DNA of 30,401 nucleotides, taken from positions 1 through 30,401 of the forward strand of contig CABUCQ010000007.1 in NCBI GenBank assembly GCA_902490095.1, given 5' to 3'. Under the pieces are notes generated by a model. The model was not told where the DNA came from, made no database searches, and saw nothing but the letters and a program-made list of their open reading frames with translations. The stretch is from an uncultured Collinsella sp. (lineage in GTDB: Bacteria > Actinomycetota > Coriobacteriia > Coriobacteriales > Coriobacteriaceae). Below, piece by piece: positions 22,158 to 28,801 of this stretch. How positions within the stretch are numbered: the stretch's first letter is position 1; every line of letters begins with the position of its first letter. The translations under genes and the position numbers were made by a program.

Positions 22158-23054
22158 ATGAAGCTCCAGCAACTCAGATATGTCGTCAAAGTTGCCGAAT
22201 GCGGCAGCATCACCGAGGCCTCGCGCCGGCTCTTTGTGTCGCAGCCTTCGATTACCGCGTCGATCCGCGATCTCGAAAACGAGATGGGTGTGCATATCTT
22301 TGAGCGCACCAACAAGGGTGTCATTGTGTCCGAGGAAGGCGAGACCTTCTTGGGGTACGCGCGCCAGGTGCTCGACCAGGCCGACCTGCTCGAGGGCAAG
22401 TACAAAGGTACGTCCGAGCAGGTGCCGCACTTTAGTGTGAGCTGCCAGCATTATTCCTTTGCCGTTAATGCGTTTGTCGATGTGATCCGCGAGTTCGATG
22501 CCGCGCGCTACGACTTTACCCTGCGCGAGGAGCAGACCCACGAGATTATCGAGGATGTCGCGCATATGAAAAGCGAGCTGGGCATCCTGTATCTGTCGGA
22601 GCACAATCGCGAGGTCATCGAGCGCATGCTGGTGGCCAACGAGCTCGTGTTCGAAGGGCTCTTCTGCGCCACGCCGCATGTCTTCGTCTGCGCCGACCAT
22701 CCGCTGGCGGGCCGCTCCAGCGTGACGCTCGAGGATCTGGAAGACTACCCGTTCCTGTCCTACGAGCAGGGCAGCTATAACTCGTTTTATTATTCCGAGG
22801 AGCTGACCTCGACCTTTGAGCGTCGCAAGAATATCCGCGTGCGTGACCGTGCGACGCTGTTCAATTTGGCCATGGGCCTCAACGGCTACACGGTATGCTC
22901 GGGCGTGATCAGCCACGAGCTCAACGGCCCCGGCATTATCTCGATTCCGCTCGACGTGGACGAGTACATGGAGATCGGCATTATTACGCGCAAGAACACG
23001 ACGCTCACGCGCTACGGTCGGGCCTATATCGACGCGATTCGTCAGCATATCTAG
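22158..23054 (+). CDS. LysR family transcriptional regulator
   Basis: A 298-residue LysR regulator. The winged helix-turn-helix is at residues 1-60 (GSITEASRRLFVSQPSITASIRD) and the effector-binding domain fills the rest. It begins MKLQQLRYVVKVAE, typical of the family. The start is ATG 22158 with GGGAGAAAG upstream; the in-frame start at 22128 would overlap the HAD gene and lacks a ribosome binding site. A perfect LysR-type dyad (23101-23123) lies between it and the MetE-like gene immediately downstream. Control of that gene is inferred from this layout. Confidence 0.9.
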   Translation: MKLQQLRYVVKVAECGSITEASRRLFVSQPSITASIRDLENEMGVHIFERTNKGVIVSEEGETFLGYARQVLDQADLLEGKYKGTSEQVPHFSVSCQHYSFAVNAFVDVIREFDAARYDFTLREEQTHEIIEDVAHMKSELGILYLSEHNREVIERMLVANELVFEGLFCATPHVFVCADHPLAGRSSVTLEDLEDYPFLSYEQGSYNSFYYSEELTSTFERRKNIRVRDRATLFNLAMGLNGYTVCSGVISHELNGPGIISIPLDVDEYMEIGIITRKNTTLTRYGRAYIDAIRQHI

Positions 23055-23100
23055 GCTGCTGTGCTCCGCACGGTTCAAGTCTCTTTATGACAGTCCAGAC

Positions 23101-23123
23101 TGATATAGGAAGCATCTATATCA
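23101..23123. promoter_or_regulatory. LysR-type operator candidate upstream of the MetE-like gene
   Basis: TGATATAG (23101-23108) and CTATATCA (23116-23123) form a perfect 8-bp inverted repeat with a seven-base spacer, containing the ATA-N9-TAT and T-N11-A layout of LysR boxes. It lies 47 bases after the LysR stop codon and 87 bases before the next start. AT-rich -10-like hexamers (TATATT at 23139-23144) follow. Confidence 0.6.
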
Positions 23124-23155
23124 AACTGTTATAAACGTATATTTTACGATGGCCA

Positions 23156-23169
23156 TATGAGCGCTCATA
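23156..23169. promoter_or_regulatory. 14-bp perfect palindrome TATGAGCGCTCATA
   Basis: A self-complementary 14-mer 40 bases before the MetE-like start codon, downstream of the probable -10 region, in a position suited to a repressor operator. No cognate protein is known from the window. Confidence 0.4.
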
Positions 23170-23209
23170 CTCTGTCCCAGTAAAGCAACCAATGCAAAGG
23201 GAGATATCT

Positions 23210-24343
23210 ATGAGCACTTCGATTCAACCGAACGCGCCGTTTCGCGCCGATATCGTCGGCAGTTTTCTTCGTCCGCAGGCTGTAAAGGATGCCCGTGCCG
23301 CCTATGTCGCGGGTAAACTTGACGCTTCCGGCCTTAAGGCCGTCGAGGACGATGCTATTCGCGATTTGGTGGCAAAGCAGAAGGCCGCCGGCCTGCAGGT
23401 CATCACCGATGGCGAGTTTCGCCGCAGCTACTGGCACCTCGATTTTATGTGGGGGCTGAACGGCGTCGAGCGTCGCACCTCGCGTACGGGATATATGTTC
23501 CACGACGAGGAGACCACGGCCGATACCGCCGTGGTGACTGGCTCCATCAGCGGCGAGAACCACCCCTTCGTCGAGCACTTTAAGTTTGTCAAGGCACTTG
23601 AGGGCGAGGACCACGTTGCACGCCAGACCATCCCGGCGCCTATCCAGACGTTCTCTGAGGTCACGCTCGACCGCTGCGATGGCCAGCAGGAGAGCCTGCG
23701 CGCTGTCTATAAGACCGATGAGGAACTTGCCGACGCCATCGCAGCCGCTTATCGCACGGTGATCGCCGACCTGTACGCAGCAGGCTGCCGCAACATCCAG
23801 TTTGATGACTGCACCTGGGGCATCTACTGCGACACCGATTTTGTCGCCAAAACCGGCATGAGCCCGGTCGACCTGCAAAAGGTAAGCGAGCTGGGCGTGG
23901 CGCTCAACAATGCCGCCATCGCGGACAAGCCCGACGATCTGGTCATCAACACGCATGTGTGCCGCGGCAACTACCACTCCACCTATGCCTTCGAGGGCGG
24001 CTATGACCCCATCGCGCCGTACCTGTTCGCAAACGAGGATGTCGATGCATTTTACCTGGAGTTCGATACGCCGCGCGCCGGCGGTTTTGAGCCGCTCAAG
24101 TACGTTGCCCCGGGCAAGAAGGTCGTGCTGGGCTTGGTAACCACCAAGGCGGCAGAGCTCGAGAACGAGGATGTTATCGTCGAGCGCATCCGTGAAGCCG
24201 CAAAGTACGTGCCGCTCGAGAACCTGTATCTGTCGCCTCAGTGCGGCTTTGCCAGCTGCGAGATTGGCAACAAGCTGACCGAGGATGAGCAATGGGCAAA
24301 GATCACGCTGGTCAAGCGCATTGCCGAGCGCGTTTGGAAATAG
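23210..24343 (+). CDS. MetE C-terminal-like methyltransferase (YxjG/YxjH type)
   Basis: A 377-residue TIM-barrel protein related to the C-terminal catalytic half of cobalamin-independent methionine synthase (COG0620). It has the start FRADIVGSFLRP, TDGEFRRSYWHLDF near residue 70 and zinc-ligand positions HVC (H249, C251) and SPQCGF (C345). Full MetE is about 750 residues, so this stand-alone catalytic domain resembles Bacillus YxjG/YxjH, which are linked to methionine salvage. Methyl transfer to homocysteine or a related thiol is expected; the donor is unknown. The ATG at 23210 has GGGAG about seven bases upstream. The preceding LysR gene and palindromes suggest dedicated control. Confidence 0.85.
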   Translation: MSTSIQPNAPFRADIVGSFLRPQAVKDARAAYVAGKLDASGLKAVEDDAIRDLVAKQKAAGLQVITDGEFRRSYWHLDFMWGLNGVERRTSRTGYMFHDEETTADTAVVTGSISGENHPFVEHFKFVKALEGEDHVARQTIPAPIQTFSEVTLDRCDGQQESLRAVYKTDEELADAIAAAYRTVIADLYAAGCRNIQFDDCTWGIYCDTDFVAKTGMSPVDLQKVSELGVALNNAAIADKPDDLVINTHVCRGNYHSTYAFEGGYDPIAPYLFANEDVDAFYLEFDTPRAGGFEPLKYVAPGKKVVLGLVTTKAAELENEDVIVERIREAAKYVPLENLYLSPQCGFASCEIGNKLTEDEQWAKITLVKRIAERVWK

Positions 24344-24465
24344 CGCTAGTGTTTGCAGGTGGCGGCGCGTGCGAGGCATAGTGTATCGCGTACAATGGTT
24401 CGGATCGTATCGTTCGGGCAGGTTATCCGATATGCCTGATCGCCCTTCCATTCGAAAGGACATCC

Positions 24466-25800
24466 ATGTCCCAGTCCTCGACGCCCGCCGTCAGCGATGC
24501 CATCTACGACGCATCGTCGCTCGGCCGCCCGCGCATGTTCCTGCTCGGCCTACAGCACCTGTTTGCCATGTTTGGCGCCACCGTGCTGGTGCCCGTGCTC
24601 ACCGGCCTCTCGGTATCGGCAACGCTTTTGTTTGCCGGCTTGGGCACGCTGCTGTTCCACTTCCTGTCGCGCGGTAAGGTGCCGGCATTTTTGGGCTCAT
24701 CGTTTGCCTTTATTGCCGGTTATGCCGCAATCGCGCCCAACGGCGAGACCGAGCTTTTGCCCTACGCCTGCCTGGGCGTAGCTTGTGCCGGTCTGCTCTA
24801 TCCGGTGCTGGCGGCGCTCTTCCGCGCGTTTGGCGCCAAGCGTGTCATGCGTTTCTTTCCGCCGGTGGTGACTGGCCCCATCGTCATTTCCATCGGCTTG
24901 ATCCTGGCAAGTTCCGCTATTGCTAACTGCCAGACCAACTGGCTTGTGGCTGTCATTGGCGTTGCCGTTATCGTCATCTGCAACATCTGGGGCCGTGGCA
25001 TGGTCAAGATCGTGCCGATTTTGCTGGGCGTTGTGGTGAGCTATGCCGTTGCGGCTGCGCTCGGCGAGGTTGATTTCTCGGGCGTTGCCGCCGCTCCGTG
25101 GGTCGGTCTACCCATCGTGTGGGACAACACCGTGTTTGCACTCTTTGGGCCGCAGTTCGATAGCGGTCTTGCCACGACGGCCATCATCACCATCATGTCG
25201 CTGGCCTTCGCGACCATGATCGAGCATATCGGCGATATCTCTGCTATCGGTTCGACTTGCGAGCGCAACTACATTGCCGATCCCGGTCTGCATCGCACGC
25301 TGCTCGGCGACGGCCTTGCCACGATTCTGGCTTCGCTCTTTGGCGCTCCGGCCAACACTACGTATGGTGAGAACACCGGCGTGCTCGCCCTGACGCGCGT
25401 GTTCGACCCGCGCGTAATTCGAATTGCCGCGTGTTGCGCCATCGTGCTTTCGTTCTGCCCCAAGTTCGCGGCTGTCATTGCGGCCATGCCGGCGTGTGTG
25501 ATCGGCGGTGTGTCGCTCGTGCTCTACGGCATGATCAGCGCTGTGGGCGTCCGCAACCTCATCGAGAACCAGGTCGATTTCCAGAACAACCGCAACGTGC
25601 TGGTTGCCGCGCTGGTGCTCGTGCTTTCGCTCGGCATCGCGTACAGCACCGCCGGCGCCATCGTGTTGGAGCTGGGCGGCGTGACCATTTCGCTGTCCGG
25701 CATTGCCGTGGGCTCACTGGTGGGCATTGTGCTCAACGCCATCCTGCCGGGTAACGACTTTGAGTTTGATGTCTCCGAGCTTGAGGAGGCTGCTGAGTAG
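24466..25800 (+). CDS. Uracil-xanthine permease family transporter (NCS2)
   Basis: A 444-residue membrane protein with about 14 hydrophobic segments in two inverted repeats, as in UraA-type nucleobase:proton symporters. Motifs include GLQHLFAMFGATVLVP in the first helix, FLGSSFAFI, the family signature region MIEHIGDISAIG, and GAPANTTYGENTG, which is typical of uracil permeases rather than xanthine or urate members. It should import uracil for salvage. The ATG has AAAGGA upstream. No PyrR-type leader is recognised in the 122-bp gap before it. It is closed by a strong terminator. Confidence 0.9.
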   Translation: MSQSSTPAVSDAIYDASSLGRPRMFLLGLQHLFAMFGATVLVPVLTGLSVSATLLFAGLGTLLFHFLSRGKVPAFLGSSFAFIAGYAAIAPNGETELLPYACLGVACAGLLYPVLAALFRAFGAKRVMRFFPPVVTGPIVISIGLILASSAIANCQTNWLVAVIGVAVIVICNIWGRGMVKIVPILLGVVVSYAVAAALGEVDFSGVAAAPWVGLPIVWDNTVFALFGPQFDSGLATTAIITIMSLAFATMIEHIGDISAIGSTCERNYIADPGLHRTLLGDGLATILASLFGAPANTTYGENTGVLALTRVFDPRVIRIAACCAIVLSFCPKFAAVIAAMPACVIGGVSLVLYGMISAVGVRNLIENQVDFQNNRNVLVAALVLVLSLGIAYSTAGAIVLELGGVTISLSGIAVGSLVGIVLNAILPGNDFEFDVSELEEAAE

Positions 25801-25825
25801 CAGCTGCGTTCAGCTAAAACAAGAT

Positions 25826-25863
25826 ATGGTGCCCATGCGTATATGCGTGTGGGCACCATTTTT
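25826..25863 (+). terminator. Rho-independent terminator after the permease
   Basis: ATGGTGCCCA (25826-25835) and TGGGCACCAT (25850-25859) form a perfect 10-bp stem with a 14-base loop followed by a five-T run. It overlaps the end of the convergent esterase gene. Confidence 0.9.
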
Positions 25864-26527
25864 AATGTGTCAGTATCCAGTGGATGCCGCGGGCCATGCG
25901 TAAGTCGGTTTGGGCAAAGTGATTGCCGGGGTTGAGCTCCAGCGTTGTTGGGATGCCGCGCTCGACGAGCAACGCTTCCATCGCGCGTGTGTCGTCGAGT
26001 ACATGCCGCATCATGCGGTTGGGCGTCTTGGTTTCCTTTTTGCCGAGTGATAGATAGACGGCTTGCGGGCTGCCGGCAAAAGGGGTCGTACTGGCACGGT
26101 CGACAAATTCGGGAAACCACAGCGACCCCGATGCGCTCGCCGCACGGCCAAAGGCATCGGTTTGCCAGAGAGCCCAAAGCGAAAAGAGGCCCGCGAGCGA
26201 GTAGCCGGCAATGCCGCGCCAGGTGGGCGGCTGAGGAAGCGACGACTCCACCTGGGGGATTATCTGATTCAGCAGCTCATCAAGAAAACCGGCGGCTTGG
26301 CCGCCGAAAGGCTCGGCATCGCGTACGGTCCCGTCGCATGCCCAGGGGCTCAACTCGCGATTCCAATCGAGCCCGCCAATGGCGACAAGGGTGAATGGCG
26401 GACAGTCGAGCTCTCGGCAGCGGTCATAAACATCGCTACCGTCGCCCATGACCACGGGGAGGTAGATGACGGGCGCGCCTTCCGTATGCTCCGAATGAAC
26501 GGTTATCTGCTTTTGATGCGCTTCCAT
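25862..26527 (-). CDS. Alpha/beta hydrolase, putative esterase (Fes/COG2819-like)
   Basis: A 221-residue alpha/beta hydrolase. The nucleophile elbow is GYSLAG (Ser110), followed by ASGSLWFPEF, which resembles the SxSxWW-type region of esterase D/Fes-like enzymes. The catalytic histidine is likely H203 in GNHF. No signal peptide is visible, so it should be cytoplasmic. Members cleave trilactone siderophores or acyl esters; there is no siderophore gene nearby, so the substrate is open. The ATG has a weak GAGAAG site six bases upstream. Confidence 0.8.
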   Translation of the reverse strand: MEAHQKQITVHSEHTEGAPVIYLPVVMGDGSDVYDRCRELDCPPFTLVAIGGLDWNRELSPWACDGTVRDAEPFGGQAAGFLDELLNQIIPQVESSLPQPPTWRGIAGYSLAGLFSLWALWQTDAFGRAASASGSLWFPEFVDRASTTPFAGSPQAVYLSLGKKETKTPNRMMRHVLDDTRAMEALLVERGIPTTLELNPGNHFAQTDLRMARGIHWILTH

Positions 26528-26640
26528 GACGGGCTTCTCTCAGTGTTGTGATATCGGCAGCCCCAATTGTCGCACGCCAGCGTATACCGGTTGGACAGCA
26601 TCAAGAACATTCGCGTGCGCCGCGCGGGCGCAAACGGAAA

Positions 26641-26674
26641 ACGCCACCGCCGGAGGGGAGCTCGGCGATGGCGT
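26641..26674 (-). terminator. Terminator after the first surface protein gene
   Basis: 26641-26652 (ACGCCACCGCCG) and 26663-26674 (CGGCGATGGCGT) form a 12-bp stem with one pair that is a T-G wobble on the minus strand. The minus-strand hairpin is followed by TTTTCC. It lies about 65 bases after the stop at 26740. Confidence 0.8.
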
Positions 26675-26739
26675 CGTTAAACGGTGCTCGGGCTAGCACT
26701 TCTGTGGGTGCCGTCCCGTGCGTTAAAGGCCAAAGGCAT

Positions 26740-28530
26740 CTATGAGCGCTTGCGGCTCATCACGGCGCCTGCGGCGATGGCGGCTGTTCCCGCAAGGACG
26801 GTTGCCACGATGGCCGCACCCGAGGTGTCGCCGGTTGCCGCGAGCACGCCGGTAGTCTTGGCTTTCGTGGTTGAAGCCGCAACGGCCTTGGTCGGCTTTG
26901 AGCCCTCAGGCTTGGGGTTCTGCTTGGACTCCGCGGGCTTGCTTTCTGCGGGCTTGGTCTCGTCGGGCTTGGGGTCTTCCGGCTTGGCTACCTCGGGAGG
27001 TGCGATGGTCGTACTTTTGGCGACTGCTTTGATATAGAGGGAGTCGACCGTGGAGTCGCCCGTGCCGATGGCTTGGCCTGCCTCGTAGATGCCGTCACGG
27101 AGCTTGCGATAGTCAATGACCTTGCCGCCTTCGGGCGTCTGGATGGCGGCGTTCTCAATCTTGATGGTGCCGATTGTCTTGCCGTCAGCGCTCATGGCAC
27201 GGGCAAAGATTGCCGCTGTATCTCCTTCGGCCGTTACCTTGCTGCGGATGATCGAGATGACTGCGGGTGTGACGCCCTCGCTGGTCTGGGCGATGATGCC
27301 GATGTTCTCGCCTTGGGGTTCGCGCCTCGTCTCGCCATCTTGGTTTTCGCTGTAGGGGATGGGGCCGTCGCCGTTCTCGACATAGCGGGCTATGGCCTTG
27401 ACAACGGAGTCGCTGATGTAGATGTGGCCGCCCTTCTCGTTGGGTCGATCGTTTCTGGTGGAGAATGCAGCCGAAACCTCGCCTTCCGCAAACGCGTCCA
27501 CGGTGGAGCCATTCTTGACGACGATGTCGTCCTGGTAGGTGAAGAGGGCGTTGGCGCCACCGTATCTGCCTTTACTTGCACGGACCGTCACGTTTGCATG
27601 ATCGAGGGTGATGCCCTTGTGGGCATAGACGCCATATTCAACACCGTTTACGTTGAGGGAGGCGTTTGTGGCTGCGAGGCTGCCCTTGGCCTCGACGGCG
27701 GCGTCTTTCTCGGAGCTCGCCTTGACCTGGCTGCCGTCCGAGATATTGATGTTGCCGCCGCTCCAAATGGCCTCACCATCGGCTGAGCTTGCCTCGACTG
27801 TGCCGCCACCCTTGATGGTGAGGTTCTTGTCGGTTCCGATACCCTTGTCCTTGGTAGCCCTGGCGGTGACGGCCCCGCTGTCGTCAATCGTGATATTGCC
27901 GTTTGCCCTGATGCCATCCGATACGCCCGTGGCGTTGACGTTGCCCGAACCTTTGATAGCGAGATCGCCCTCGGCGTCGATGGCATCAAACCCAGCGCTC
28001 GTGGCGTTGACGGATCCGACTCCGTCGATGTTGATATTACCCGTGGAGAGGATAGCGTCCTCAGTAGATGTCACGCTGAGCGTGTTGCCCGCGTCGCCTT
28101 GGATATTGAGCTCGGCGTTCCCATTCTTGCCATGAGAAGCCTTGATGCCTTCGATCCAGTCGGCAGTGACGATGTTGTTTCCCGAGTAATTCACGTTGAG
28201 CTTGCCTGCGGCCTGGATCTCGCCGCCGTTATAGTTGTTGAGCTTCAAGTCGTCGGCGCCGTCCCACGACCAGGTGCCGGTCTCGTCGCCCGCCGCAGTG
28301 CCGGCGTTGTATTTGGTTTCGCCGACCTTGACCCATTCCGCCGCGAGCGAGACGCTCGGCATGAGCAGCGAGCTCACCGTGAGCGCGCACACGGCGCCTA
28401 CGACGATGCGGCGCGTCACGCGGCGCCAGCTGCCGTGCGCGAGTCCTATGCGACGGCGAACGTCGGGTTCGGCAACATGGGTTCCGGCGGTAGTGTCATT
28501 GCGTTTGGGGGTCGTGAACAAGGCTGCCAT
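26740..28530 (-). CDS. Cell-wall-anchored beta-helix surface protein (paralog A)
   Basis: A 596-residue exported protein. A long signal peptide (basic RRVTRR, hydrophobic IVVGAVCALTVSSLL, cleavage near SLAA-EW) spans about residues 35-65. The middle is a series of roughly 20-25-residue units alternating GNINI/GNITI strands with DAI/DGI turns (for example SDGIRANGNITIDDSG), which suggests a right-handed parallel beta-helix like the Cthe_2159 carbohydrate-binding type. A Lys/Pro/Glu-rich wall-spanning segment leads to LAATGD, a hydrophobic helix and an RKRS tail: a sortase signal with Ala in place of Pro. The start is ATG 28530 with GGGAG upstream. The ligand is unknown. Confidence 0.82.
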   Translation of the reverse strand: MAALFTTPKRNDTTAGTHVAEPDVRRRIGLAHGSWRRVTRRIVVGAVCALTVSSLLMPSVSLAAEWVKVGETKYNAGTAAGDETGTWSWDGADDLKLNNYNGGEIQAAGKLNVNYSGNNIVTADWIEGIKASHGKNGNAELNIQGDAGNTLSVTSTEDAILSTGNINIDGVGSVNATSAGFDAIDAEGDLAIKGSGNVNATGVSDGIRANGNITIDDSGAVTARATKDKGIGTDKNLTIKGGGTVEASSADGEAIWSGGNINISDGSQVKASSEKDAAVEAKGSLAATNASLNVNGVEYGVYAHKGITLDHANVTVRASKGRYGGANALFTYQDDIVVKNGSTVDAFAEGEVSAAFSTRNDRPNEKGGHIYISDSVVKAIARYVENGDGPIPYSENQDGETRREPQGENIGIIAQTSEGVTPAVISIIRSKVTAEGDTAAIFARAMSADGKTIGTIKIENAAIQTPEGGKVIDYRKLRDGIYEAGQAIGTGDSTVDSLYIKAVAKSTTIAPPEVAKPEDPKPDETKPAESKPAESKQNPKPEGSKPTKAVAASTTKAKTTGVLAATGDTSGAAIVATVLAGTAAIAAGAVMSRKRS

Positions 28531-28675
28531 GGTTGCTCCCGTTCTCATAGGGCCTATACGGCTAGGTTCAGCGTATCTGCTGGATGTTGCCGGCGGTAGT
28601 GCCGTTTGGAGGGCAAAATGGCCAAAATGGGGGAGAAATAGGCCGCACGCCGGCGCAGGGACCGACGCTAAAAGA

Positions 28676-28708
28676 AAAGCGCGGGGCCGCATGGCGACTC
28701 CGCGCTTT
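28676..28708 (-). terminator. Terminator between the two surface protein genes
   Basis: AAAGCGCGG (28676-28684) and CCGCGCTTT (28700-28708) form a perfect 9-bp stem. On the minus strand it is followed by TTCTTTT. It ends transcription of paralog B, so the two surface genes probably have separate promoters. The rest of the 270-bp gap also holds a bulged GCAGCC/GGCTGC hairpin at about 28724-28773. Confidence 0.85.
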
Positions 28709-28801
28709 ATTGTTCAGCTTTTGCAGCCTTGCCCTTACGCTACGAAGAAGTAGACGGGGAAGGCAAGGGCTGCGATCCACCCGTCCTGTGCGAAAAAGTG
28801 T

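Noticed and set aside
22134..23078. 314-codon minus-strand frame over the second LysR gene
   Set aside because: Composition is atypical of protein, it lacks a ribosome binding site, and the plus strand has a complete LysR protein with a good start.
23165..24463. 432-codon minus-strand frame over the MetE-like gene
   Set aside because: No recognisable domain and antisense to a well-supported gene; a GC-driven shadow frame.
24344..24465. PyrR-binding leader or purine-type riboswitch before the uracil permease
   Set aside because: I looked for the PyrR hairpin-loop sequence and for purine aptamer motifs and found neither. Only a TACAAT hexamer at 24391 stands out, without a -35 partner.
28724..28773. 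Coding fragment between the two surface genes (minus-strand reading ending in a hydrophobic stretch)
   Set aside because: The frame is out of phase with paralog B, has no start signal, and overlaps a bulged hairpin. Probably chance.
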